Positions 1 through 6,958 of a stretch of 16,729 nucleotides of DNA are shown here, piece after piece. The position numbers were made by a program, and so were the translations under genes. The notes under the pieces are model-generated. The model ran no database searches. It was not told where the DNA came from and saw only the letters and a program-made list of their open reading frames with translations. The stretch spans positions 1 through 16,729 of the forward strand of contig JASHVQ010000247.1 in NCBI GenBank assembly GCA_030044485.1, written 5' to 3'. The stretch is from Methylovirgula sp. Lineage in GTDB: Bacteria > Pseudomonadota > Alphaproteobacteria > Rhizobiales > Beijerinckiaceae. The number at the start of each line of letters is the position of its first letter. The first letter of the stretch is position 1.

Positions 1-986
1 GCAGCCCGAACCTGTCGTCCAAACGCTGGATCTACGAACAATACGACCATCTCATTCTCTCGAATACGGTTCAGGCGCCGGGGGGCGACGCGGCCGTGGT
101 CCGCATCGGCGCGGGGCCGAAAGGCCTGGCGCTGACGACCGATGTCAACGAACATTATTGCGGCGCCGATCCCCACACGGGCGCCAAACAGGCCGTCGCC
201 GAAGCTTGGCGCAACCTCAACGCCGTCGGCGCAAAGCCGCTGGCGCTCACCGACAATCTGAATTTCGGCAATCCCGGGAGGCCGGAAATCATGGGCCAGT
301 TGGTCGGCGCAATCGAAGGCCTGGCGGAAGCTTGCAAGGAGCTCGATTTCCCCATCGTCTCGGGCAATGTCTCGCTCTACAACGAAAGTCCCGACGGCGC
401 CATTCTGCCCACGCCCGCGGTGGGCGGCGTGGGCCTCATCGACGATGTGCGGCTCACCGTCACGATTGCCTTCAAACGTCCGGGCGAAGCCATCCTCCTG
501 CTGGGCGAAACCTCGGGTTGGCTCGGCCAATCGGCCTATTTGCGGGAGATTTGCGGGCGCGGCGCCGGGGCGCCGCCGCCCGTCGATCTTGCCCTCGAAC
601 GCAAGACCGGCGATTTCGTGCGCGGTCTCGTTCGGGACAGATCGGTCAGCGCCGCGCATGATCTTTCGGAAGGCGGCCTTGCAGTGGCGCTTGCCGAAAT
701 GGCGCTGGCCGGCGGAATGGGGGCGACGCTCGCCATCGAGCCGATAATCCCGCTGCATGCCTTTCTGTTCGGCGAGGACCAGGCCCGCTATCTTTTGACC
801 GCCGCGCCGGACTCATCCGAGGCGATCCGCGAAGCCGCGCATAAGGCGGGCATTGCCTGCGCGGTGATCGGCTGGACGGGCGGCGGCGCGTTGACCATTC
901 AGGGAGAGATCGCCATATTCCTCTCCGAGCTTAAGCGCCGGCATGAGGCCTGGCTGCCGGACTATATGCGCGGCCAGGCTGCCTGA
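1..986 (+). CDS. purL: Phosphoribosylformylglycinamidine synthase subunit PurL, 3' part (5' end outside window)
   Basis: Catalyses the ATP- and glutamine-dependent conversion of FGAR to FGAM in cytoplasmic purine synthesis, working with PurQ and PurS in the small-PurL type. The frame is open from base 3 (first residues SPNLSSKRWIYEQYDHLILS) to the TGA at 984-986, giving about 327 residues, so roughly the N-terminal half of a usual 730-750-residue protein is missing. The GTG at 96 is internal, because the reading upstream of it is still PurL-like. Diagnostic blocks are DNLNFGNP, FPIVSGNVSLYNES and AHDLSEGGLAVALAEMA, typical of the second AIRS-like ATP-binding and C-terminal domains. bolA follows after 20 bp, the usual alphaproteobacterial order. 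Confidence 0.97.
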   Translation, partial: SPNLSSKRWIYEQYDHLILSNTVQAPGGDAAVVRIGAGPKGLALTTDVNEHYCGADPHTGAKQAVAEAWRNLNAVGAKPLALTDNLNFGNPGRPEIMGQLVGAIEGLAEACKELDFPIVSGNVSLYNESPDGAILPTPAVGGVGLIDDVRLTVTIAFKRPGEAILLLGETSGWLGQSAYLREICGRGAGAPPPVDLALERKTGDFVRGLVRDRSVSAAHDLSEGGLAVALAEMALAGGMGATLAIEPIIPLHAFLFGEDQARYLLTAAPDSSEAIREAAHKAGIACAVIGWTGGGALTIQGEIAIFLSELKRRHEAWLPDYMRGQAA

Positions 987-1006
987 GAGCCAGGGAGAGA
1001 TGTTAA

Positions 1007-1240
1007 ATGCCGATGCCCGCCGCGGAAATTGCGCGGATGATCAAGCAATCGCTTCCCGACGCCGAGGTGGAGATCAGGGATCTTGCCGGCGACGACAATC
1101 ATTTCGCGGCCGTGGTCGTTTCTTCGGCCTTCGTCGGCAAATCCAAGCTTCAGCAGCACCAGCTCGTCTATAAGGCGCTGGGCGGCACTATGGGCGGGGC
1201 GCTGCACGCCTTGCAGCTGCAGACGATGCCGCCCAAATAA
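1007..1240 (+). CDS. bolA: BolA family protein
   Basis: A 77-residue BolA-fold protein. Family members bind a [2Fe-2S] cluster together with a monothiol glutaredoxin and act in Fe-S cluster trafficking or iron sensing; some also bind DNA. The BolA signature is visible: D30-N-H32-F for the conserved loop histidine, FVGKSKLQQH around residues 42-51 and LVYKAL near 53-58. There is no cysteine in the loop, so the expected cluster ligands are histidines. The ATG at 1007 follows a purine-rich site (AGGGAGA, 992-998) by about eight bases; an ATG two codons later is the alternative. It sits 20 bp after purL and 42 bp before grxD, probably one transcript. Confidence 0.95.
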   Translation: MPMPAAEIARMIKQSLPDAEVEIRDLAGDDNHFAAVVVSSAFVGKSKLQQHQLVYKALGGTMGGALHALQLQTMPPK

Positions 1241-1282
1241 TCCGAAAGATCCGCGCCAACTTCGCTCAAGAAAGGCAGGCTC

Positions 1283-1627
1283 ATGGCCATTCACGACAAG
1301 CTTCAATCCATCGTCGAGGAGAACGAGGTCGTGCTCTTTATGAAAGGCACGCCGGATTTCCCGCAATGCGGCTTCTCCGGCCAAGTCGTCCAGATCCTCA
1401 ATTATCTCGACGTCAAATATAAGGGCATAAATTGCCTGGAGAGCGACGAGATCCGCCAGGGCGTCAAAGAATTCTCCAATTGGCCGACGCTGCCGCAGCT
1501 CTATCTCAAGGGCGAATTCGTCGGCGGCTGCGACATCGTGCGCGAGATGTTTCAGTCGGGCGAACTTGCCGCCGTCTTGTCCGAGAAAGGCATCGCCTTC
1601 AAGGCGCCGGCGGCGATGAAGGCTTGA
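1283..1627 (+). CDS. grxD: Monothiol glutaredoxin (Grx4/GrxD type)
   Basis: A 114-residue CGFS-type glutaredoxin. The family binds a glutathione-ligated [2Fe-2S] cluster as a homodimer or as a heterodimer with BolA and delivers clusters to target proteins. The active site C29-G-F-S is preceded by MKGTPDFPQ; glutathione-binding positions are seen in K21, WPTLPQ (67-72) and GGCDIV (81-86). Length is normal for the single-domain form. The start is the ATG in CTCATGGCC, after the purine-rich AAGAAAGGCAGG. Adjacent bolA is the known physical partner, so the pair very likely forms a functional unit. Confidence 0.97.
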   Translation: MAIHDKLQSIVEENEVVLFMKGTPDFPQCGFSGQVVQILNYLDVKYKGINCLESDEIRQGVKEFSNWPTLPQLYLKGEFVGGCDIVREMFQSGELAAVLSEKGIAFKAPAAMKA

Positions 1628-1678
1628 GTCTCTTTCGGCTTGATCGGATCGACAAATTCGGGCATAGGACCGGCTCTC

Positions 1679-1694
1679 GCCGGCCCCTGCCGGC
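1679..1694 (+). other. GC hairpin between grxD and rpmJ
   Basis: GCCGGC (1679-1684), a 4-base loop and GCCGGC (1689-1694) form a perfect 6-bp stem, 52 bases after the grxD stop and 24 bases before the rpmJ start. No T-run follows, so it is a weak candidate for an intrinsic terminator; it could instead be a structured rpmJ leader. The arm is self-complementary, which lowers its information content. Confidence 0.3.
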
Positions 1695-1717
1695 GTTATG
1701 CTTTGGAAGGCTGCGCC

Positions 1718-1843
1718 ATGAAAGTCCGCAATTCGCTCCGCTCGCTGCGCCGCCGCCACCGCAACAACCAGCTCGTGCGCCGCAAGGGCCGCGTCTACAT
1801 CATCAACAAGACGCAGAAGCGCTATAAGGCGCGCCAGGGCTGA
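1718..1843 (+). CDS. rpmJ: 50S ribosomal protein L36, cysteine-free form
   Basis: A 41-residue, strongly basic protein matching the short alphaproteobacterial L36: starts [18 protein letters not shown] and ends [13 protein letters not shown]36 is a small structural protein of the large ribosomal subunit. It has no cysteines, so it lacks the zinc ribbon of the C+ form. In gammaproteobacteria the zinc-free paralogue is zinc-regulated, but in alphaproteobacteria this type is commonly the only L36, so no stress role should be assumed. The ATG at 1718 follows GGAAGG (1705-1710) with good spacing; the longer in-frame reading from 1640 has no family similarity. Confidence 0.95.
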   Translation: MKVRNSLRSLRRRHRNNQLVRRKGRVYIINKTQKRYKARQG

Positions 1844-1878
1844 ATTGCCCTTGTCTGGGGGCCGTGCCGCCCAGGTCT

Positions 1879-1922
1879 TTGACTTTCCTCGCCCCTGCTT
1901 TAATTATGACAGGCGCGTCATA
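1879..1922 (+). promoter_or_regulatory. Candidate promoter with overlapping inverted repeat
   Basis: TTGACT (1879-1884) and AATTAT (1902-1907) are separated by 17 bp and resemble sigma70-type -35 and -10 elements (5/6 and 4/6 matches). A perfect 6-bp inverted repeat, TATGAC-N6-GTCATA, spans 1905-1922, overlapping the -10 and the expected transcription start, where an operator would lie. It precedes the TPR gene by 25 bp. The elements are visible; promoter activity and an operator role are inferred. Confidence 0.35.
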
Positions 1923-1947
1923 CGCCTGCGCGCTCACGGGGAGCCGA

Positions 1948-2814
1948 ATGGCCCTGCGCTTTCCCTATTGGCCTTTGCTGGTTTTAACGGCCTGCCTGGC
2001 GGCGCCCCTGGCGCTTGATCGGGCGCTCGCCGGTTCTGATGACAGCGGCATTGCGGGCGACGACGATGTCGTGCCGCCGGACCCGGGCGGCGGCAATGTT
2101 CTGCACATTCCGGGCATGCCGCCGATCGAGCTGCCGCCCGGCGTGCATGTCTTCGGGCCCGAAGGGCAGCCCTTGCTTGCGCCTTCCGACCATAGTGAAG
2201 GCGGGCCCGCCGACCCCGGCCCGCCGAAGCGGCCCGTCACGCCAAGCCTGACGCCGGAAGAAATGGCCAAGGCCGCCAGGCTTGCGGCGCTCAAGGCGGC
2301 GCGCGCCCCGCATCCGACGCATGAAGCGCTGCGCGCCCAGGCGCTCGATTCCTTGTTCAAGCGTCTCGCCGCGGCTTCCGATCCCGATGAAGCGACGGGA
2401 ATTGCCACCGCCATCGAGCATGTCTGGATGGAGACCGATTCCGACACCGCCGGTCTCCTGATGGACCGGGCGCTGAGCGCGCAGCAAGCCGGGCATCTGC
2501 CGCTCGCCCTGTTGCTTTATGACAAGGTTCTGGCGCTCGAACCCACCTGGGCGGAAGCCTGGGACAAGCGCGCCACGACGCGCTTCCTGGGCGACGATCT
2601 CGACGGCGCGATGCAAGACTTGCAGCAGACCCTGAAACTCGAGCCGCGGCATTTCTCCGCGCTCGTCGCCATGGGCTTCATTCTGAACAAAGAGGGCCAG
2701 GACAGGCGGGCGCTCGAAGTCTTCCGCAAGGCGCTGGCGCTCAATCCGCAGCAGCCCGAGGTCAAGGCGATCGTCGAGAAACTCGAAGTCGAGGTCGAGG
2801 GCCGCGATATCTAA
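1948..2814 (+). CDS. Exported tetratricopeptide repeat protein
   Basis: A 288-residue protein of unknown specific role. The start chosen is ATG 1948, behind CGGGGAG (1938-1944), because it places a signal peptide at once: MALRFPYWPLLVLTACLAAP, with likely cleavage after RALA near residue 28. An open frame continues upstream to 1864 but adds a second hydrophobic stretch without a good ribosome site. Residues about 30-115 are Pro/Gly-rich and look disordered (for example PGMPPIELPPGVHVFGPEG). About three TPR units follow in the C-terminal 120 residues, with typical endings LALEPTWAEAW, LKLEPRHFSAL and LALNPQQPEV. TPRs are protein-binding scaffolds, so a periplasmic adaptor role is the most that can be inferred. 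It converges on pyk with 12 bp between stops. Confidence 0.88.
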   Translation: MALRFPYWPLLVLTACLAAPLALDRALAGSDDSGIAGDDDVVPPDPGGGNVLHIPGMPPIELPPGVHVFGPEGQPLLAPSDHSEGGPADPGPPKRPVTPSLTPEEMAKAARLAALKAARAPHPTHEALRAQALDSLFKRLAAASDPDEATGIATAIEHVWMETDSDTAGLLMDRALSAQQAGHLPLALLLYDKVLALEPTWAEAWDKRATTRFLGDDLDGAMQDLQQTLKLEPRHFSALVAMGFILNKEGQDRRALEVFRKALALNPQQPEVKAIVEKLEVEVEGRDI

Positions 2815-2826
2815 CTCGCGGCCGCG

Positions 2827-4251
2827 TCAGTTTTCGACGAAGGCGATGCGCACCATGTTGGTCGCGCCGGGCGAGCCGAACGGCACGCCGGCGACGACGA
2901 TGATCCGCTCGCCGGCGCCGGCGAAACCTTCCTTGCGGGCGATGATGGCGGCGCGCTCCGCCATATCGTCGACGTCATGGGCGTCTTCGGTCACGACCGC
3001 ATGCACGCCCCAGACGATGGCGAGCCGCCGCGCCGTGTCGCGATTGGGGGTGAGCGCCAGCACCGGCGGCTGGGGCCTTTCGCGGGCGATGCGCAAAGCG
3101 GTCGAGCCCGATGCCGTCCAGGCGACGACCGCCTTCAAATCCAAAGTCTCAGCAATGTTGCGCGCCGCCGAGGCGATCGCATCCGCCCCGGTCGCATCCG
3201 GCACAGCGCGCTGCGCATTGATGATCTGCCGGTAGAAGGCGTCGCGCTCGACCTCCTCGGCGATACGGTTCATGGTCGCAACCGTCTCGACCGGATAATG
3301 GCCGGAAGCGCTCTCCGCCGAGAGCATGATGGCGTCGGCGCCCTCGAAAACCGCGGTCGCCACGTCGGAGACCTCGGCGCGCGTCGGCACGGGAAGCGCG
3401 ATCATCGATTCGAGCATTTGAGTTGCAACGACGACCGGCTTGCCCAGCCGTCGCGCGATGCGCGTGATGCGCTTCTGCAGACCCGGGACCTTTTCGAGCG
3501 GCATTTCGACGCCGAGGTCGCCGCGCGCCACCATGAAGCCGTCGGAGATCTCCATGATCTCTTCGAGGCGCGAGATCGCCTGCGGCTTCTCGATCTTGGC
3601 CATGACGAGCGCGCGAGCGCGGACGATCTTCTTGACCTCGGCCACGTCCTCGGCACGTTGCACGAAAGAGATCGCGACCCAATCGACGCCGGCGTTCAAT
3701 CCGGCCTCAAGATCGGAACGATCCTTGTCGGTCATCGAGGAAAGCGGGATTTCGGTGTCGGGCAGGCTCAAGCCCTTGCGGTTGGAAATCGTCCCGCCGA
3801 CATCGACAACAGCCACCGCTTTCTTGGGATAGGCTTCGACGACATGCAGGCGCACCTTGCCGTCGTCGATCAGAACGACATGCGCGGGCTGCAAGGCGCT
3901 CAAGATTTCGGAATGCGGCAGATGCACGCGGGTCGCATCGCCGGGCGTCGTGTCCTGATCGAAGACGAATTGCGCGCCGCGCGCCAAATGCGCTTTGCCG
4001 TCCTTGAAATTGCCGATCCGCAGTTTCGGCCCCTGCAGATCGAGCAGGATCGCGATGGGCCGGCCGAACTCGGCCTCGAGCGAGCGGATCGTTTTGACGC
4101 GCTCGCGCATGTCGTCATGCGGGGCGTGGCTCATGTTGATTCGGAATACGTCGGCGCCCGCCCGGAACAGGTCGGCAAGGGCCGAGCGTTGCGCCGTCGC
4201 CGGACCGAGGGTCGCAACGATCTTGCAGCGGCGAAGCCGGTGCATCGGCAT
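2827..4251 (-). CDS. pyk: Pyruvate kinase
   Basis: Transfers phosphate from phosphoenolpyruvate to ADP at the end of glycolysis; cytoplasmic, usually a tetramer. The 474-residue length is normal for bacterial PykA/PykF. Visible motifs are KIVATLGPA (10-18), FRINMSH (36-42), LLDLQGPKLRIG (69-80), the catalytic lysine block MAKIEKP (K219, with Mg ligand E221), MVARGDLGVEMP (D245) and RAEVSDVATAVFEGADAIML. The usual MLSGETA is MLSAESA here. The ATG at 4251 lies just after GGAAGGAAG on the minus strand; an ATG two codons in is possible. A TATAAA on the minus strand (bases 4327-4332) is a possible -10, without a convincing -35 at proper spacing. The gene reads the same way as the peroxidase block but is 230 bp away and probably separate. 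Confidence 0.98.
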   Translation of the reverse strand: MPMHRLRRCKIVATLGPATAQRSALADLFRAGADVFRINMSHAPHDDMRERVKTIRSLEAEFGRPIAILLDLQGPKLRIGNFKDGKAHLARGAQFVFDQDTTPGDATRVHLPHSEILSALQPAHVVLIDDGKVRLHVVEAYPKKAVAVVDVGGTISNRKGLSLPDTEIPLSSMTDKDRSDLEAGLNAGVDWVAISFVQRAEDVAEVKKIVRARALVMAKIEKPQAISRLEEIMEISDGFMVARGDLGVEMPLEKVPGLQKRITRIARRLGKPVVVATQMLESMIALPVPTRAEVSDVATAVFEGADAIMLSAESASGHYPVETVATMNRIAEEVERDAFYRQIINAQRAVPDATGADAIASAARNIAETLDLKAVVAWTASGSTALRIARERPQPPVLALTPNRDTARRLAIVWGVHAVVTEDAHDVDDMAERAAIIARKEGFAGAGERIIVVAGVPFGSPGATNMVRIAFVEN

Positions 4252-4419
4252 CTTCCTTCCCTATTCCAAATCTGCGGCAGCGGCCGGATTCACTTGCGTC
4301 ACCAAATCATGCCGTTCGATGGCGGGTTTATAGCGAATTTTTGCGACAGCAAGCCCAATGTGAGGCGCGCGACGAAGGCGCGCGGCCGAGCGCCGGCTTT
4401 GCTGTGCAATGCAGCGTGG

Positions 4420-4440
4420 GCGCGGCACAGCGCGCCGCGC
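4420..4440 (-). other. GC hairpin downstream of the DyP peroxidase gene
   Basis: Perfect 7-bp inverted repeat, GCGCGGC (4420-4426) and GCCGCGC (4434-4440), with a 7-base loop, 42 bases past the stop of the peroxidase gene in the 230-bp gap before pyk. No T-run follows on the minus strand, so it is a weak intrinsic-terminator candidate; it may help end or stabilise the upstream transcript. The rest of this gap (4252-4481) shows nothing else I can support. Confidence 0.3.
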
Positions 4441-4481
4441 GGGAATGTTCAAGGAAAATATCAGGAAGCCGGCGCGGGTTG

Positions 4482-5804
4482 CTAAGCGCGCTCGAAAAGG
4501 CGCTGGCCGATATATTCGCCGTCTTTGATTCCGCCGGGACAGGCGAAAAGACCGCCGCCCAGGTGCGTCGCGAACTGATTGAGCGCGTCGAGCTTCGATA
4601 ATTTGTCGAAGATCTTGATGAACCCGGTGCGCGGATCGCGTTGATAGGCGATGAACAAAAGCCCGGCATCATAGAGCATGCCCTGCCGCCACGGCGGCCA
4701 ACGTTCGGCGATAAAGCTCACGCCGTCATTGTAGGAATAGCTGCGCCGCAATATGACCGCGCCGTCGTTGTTGGCGGCGGCGGCCAAACGTATATGCGCA
4801 TTCTGCGGAATGACGAGGTTGCCGTCCTTGTCGGTCGCCTGAAAATCCGGCGCGTCGAATTCGTCGCTTGCGCCGAGCGGCGCGCCGGACTGCTTGTGCC
4901 GGCCGAACACCTGCTCCTGGTAATCCTCTTCCATCCGGTCCCAATGTTCGAGCGCGATACGGATGCGGCGCGCGACGACATAGGTTCCGCCTTGCATCCA
5001 GGCCGGGCCTTCGTTGCCGACGAAGATCACATCCTGGGGAGAAAGCGCCGGACGTATCGAGTTCTTGCCGCGCCCGGGCGGCGGCGGCGCCACCGGATTT
5101 TGCGTGCCGTCCTTGAACCCCGCCAGATTGCGCGGCGTGTCGCCGTTCGCCAGATTCGCCGAAAAGCCGGACTGAACCCAACGAATTTCGGCCACGCCAT
5201 ATGCAAGCCGCGCGATTTGACGCACGGCATGAAAGGCAACCTGCGGATCGTCGGCGCAGGCCTGCACGGAAAGATCGCCGCCGGTGCGCTCGGCGACGAG
5301 CTGGTCGCCGTTGAAGCGCGGCAGATCGACGAGCGCGGCCGGGCGCTGGGCCGCGAGGCCATAGCGGTCCTTTCCGTCCTTGACGAAAAGCCCGGCGCCA
5401 AAGCCGAAGGTGAGCGTGAGGCGCGCCGGGCCGAGGCCCTGCGCCTCGCCGGAATCGAGCGCCGGCGCGGACGAATAGGCATCCTTGCCGAGATCGGTGA
5501 CGGCCTTGCCGGATGTGAGCTCGGCCGCGGCCTTCGTCCAGGCGCGCAACAATGTTTCGACATCGGCGGCCTTAGTCGCGGTGAGGTCGAAGGCGGCGAA
5601 ATAGCTGTGCGATTGAAGCGGGGTCAGAATGCCGCTCTGGTTGGCGCCGAAAAAAGGTTCGGCGCTCGTCGCCGCACAGCTCGGACCGACGCTCCCCTCG
5701 GCATGGGCCGACGGTGCGCGCAGCCCGGCGCCCAAAGCGCCGGCGAGCGCGCCCGCCGCGGCGAGAAAGCCGCGGCGCGAACCCATGGGACAGCCTTGGC
5801 TCAT
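4482..5804 (-). CDS. efeB: Tat-exported DyP-type haem peroxidase, EfeB-like
   Basis: A 440-residue dye-decolourising peroxidase of the EfeB/deferrochelatase class; these bind haem b in the periplasm, act as H2O2-dependent peroxidases and have been proposed to take part in iron acquisition. The N-terminus is a twin-arginine signal (SRRGFLAAAG, R10-R11, then a hydrophobic stretch and SAHA near 35), so it should be exported folded with haem. The DyP motif GFKDG is at 229-233 with catalytic D232; the proximal haem ligand is likely H337 in NAHIRL, the distal Arg likely R353 in LRRSYSYNDG. FGRHKQSGAPLG and LLFIAYQRDPRTGF are family hallmarks. No efeU or efeO is nearby. Its ATG overlaps the TGA of the preceding propeller gene (ATGA), implying translational coupling. 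Confidence 0.95.
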   Translation of the reverse strand: MSQGCPMGSRRGFLAAAGALAGALGAGLRAPSAHAEGSVGPSCAATSAEPFFGANQSGILTPLQSHSYFAAFDLTATKAADVETLLRAWTKAAAELTSGKAVTDLGKDAYSSAPALDSGEAQGLGPARLTLTFGFGAGLFVKDGKDRYGLAAQRPAALVDLPRFNGDQLVAERTGGDLSVQACADDPQVAFHAVRQIARLAYGVAEIRWVQSGFSANLANGDTPRNLAGFKDGTQNPVAPPPPGRGKNSIRPALSPQDVIFVGNEGPAWMQGGTYVVARRIRIALEHWDRMEEDYQEQVFGRHKQSGAPLGASDEFDAPDFQATDKDGNLVIPQNAHIRLAAAANNDGAVILRRSYSYNDGVSFIAERWPPWRQGMLYDAGLLFIAYQRDPRTGFIKIFDKLSKLDALNQFATHLGGGLFACPGGIKDGEYIGQRLFERA

Positions 5805-6934
5805 TGCGCCAGAACGAGCGTGTTGACCTCGTCCTCGACGTAATAGAAGCCATCGCCGGGCGGAGTCATGGCGAGGCCGAAGAGATCGCCGCTGCCGGGC
5901 GGCGTCTGCGCGCGGTTGGGATCGATCCAGCGGGCGTAGATTTGCGTGCCGGTCTTGGGATCGATTTCAACCACTTGTCCGTTCAGGCCGTTGGTGACGA
6001 GAAGATGCCCGTTGGGCGCCGTCACCATGGCGAGCGGCCGTTTCAAGAGTCCGTCCTTGGTCACGTCGCGGCCGGTGCCGGCGCTGTCCTTGCGCGTGAT
6101 CGCGTTGGGGATCGCGGCAATGCGGTTGCCGATGGCGTCGGAGACGTAAAGCGTTCCGTCCTCGCCGAGCGCGAGGCCGGTGGGGCCGATGACGAAGACG
6201 CCCTTGTCGGCCTGCTCGCCGAAGCCGTCGGCAATCACGGTCTCCTTGGCGATCTGCGGCGGCTTGCCCTTGGGAATGGCAAGCTCGAGGCGCAACACCG
6301 TCGCCTTGTTGAGAATCGGCGGATTGCCGTCGGGCGCGCCGACGCCGAAACCGGTATTGCTCAAGAAGAGCGTGGCGCTCGAACCCTTGTCGATGACCGC
6401 CATATTGCCCCACGGCCCGTTGATGGCGGGGCTCGTCAGCACGTCGGCGATATTGCCCTGCGAATCGAGGACGATGAGGCAACCCTGGCCCTTGGTCGCG
6501 GTCGTTCCGTCCTGGCTTGGAAGGCTGCCGACGATCACCCAGCCGGATTTCAGCATGGTCATCGCCGTGGTGAGCCCGATGCCGCCCGGGCATTGGGCGA
6601 GATGGCGCGGGATTGCCGCGAAGACGCCCATCTTCTTGCTGGAAGGCGTGAACGAGATGATCGTCGTCCCCAATCCCTGCAGATTGTTGTGGTCGTTGAA
6701 ATTGTCGACCAGGACATCGTTCTTCTGGATCTTGCCGGCCGAAACCGGTGCGACGACGACGGCGTAAGGATTTTGGTCGCCGTTGTCGGGGACGGTCGAG
6801 GTCAGCGTCGTCTGATGATGCAGGGTTTCGAGGAAGCCGGCTTCGGCATGGGCCCTGGGCATCGCGCCGAGCGCAAGGCCAAGGGAAAGCGCCGCCGCGG
6901 GAGCGAAGCGTCCGATCAGGTTTGAAGATTGCAT
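5801..6934 (-). CDS. Secreted NHL/beta-propeller-like protein
   Basis: A 377-residue protein with a clear signal peptide (MQSSNLIGRF start, hydrophobic 11-24, cleavage after AHA at 28-30). The mature part has repeated blade-like segments of the NHL or SMP-30 style: GPTGLALGEDGTLYVSD, RPLAMVTAPNGHLLVTNG and LFGLAMTPPGDGFYYVEDE. Such propellers usually bind ligands or partner proteins; no catalytic signature is visible and the function is unknown. It has only two cysteines after the signal (in AQCPGG and GQGCLIV), which could form a disulphide. ATG 6934 follows a GAGGA site. The gene begins 24 bp after the porin gene ends and overlaps the peroxidase start by 4 bp, so it is probably a periplasmic partner of the peroxidase. 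Confidence 0.85.
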   Translation of the reverse strand: MQSSNLIGRFAPAAALSLGLALGAMPRAHAEAGFLETLHHQTTLTSTVPDNGDQNPYAVVVAPVSAGKIQKNDVLVDNFNDHNNLQGLGTTIISFTPSSKKMGVFAAIPRHLAQCPGGIGLTTAMTMLKSGWVIVGSLPSQDGTTATKGQGCLIVLDSQGNIADVLTSPAINGPWGNMAVIDKGSSATLFLSNTGFGVGAPDGNPPILNKATVLRLELAIPKGKPPQIAKETVIADGFGEQADKGVFVIGPTGLALGEDGTLYVSDAIGNRIAAIPNAITRKDSAGTGRDVTKDGLLKRPLAMVTAPNGHLLVTNGLNGQVVEIDPKTGTQIYARWIDPNRAQTPPGSGDLFGLAMTPPGDGFYYVEDEVNTLVLAQ

Positions 6935-6958
6935 GGCGGTCCTCGACTCGGATGAAGG

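Noticed and set aside
1718..1843. Zinc-independent L36 as a zinc-starvation marker
   Set aside because: The cysteine-free form is usual in alphaproteobacteria and no Zur-like site was seen.
2977..4485. Long open frame on the plus strand over pyk (about 500 codons)
   Set aside because: It is antisense to a clear pyruvate kinase; GC-rich codons leave few stops on the opposite strand, and the translation resembles no family.
4641..6925. Two 400-codon plus-strand open frames over the peroxidase and propeller genes
   Set aside because: They mirror the coding strand of real genes with signal peptides and family motifs; their translations are Arg/Ala-rich with no recognisable motif.
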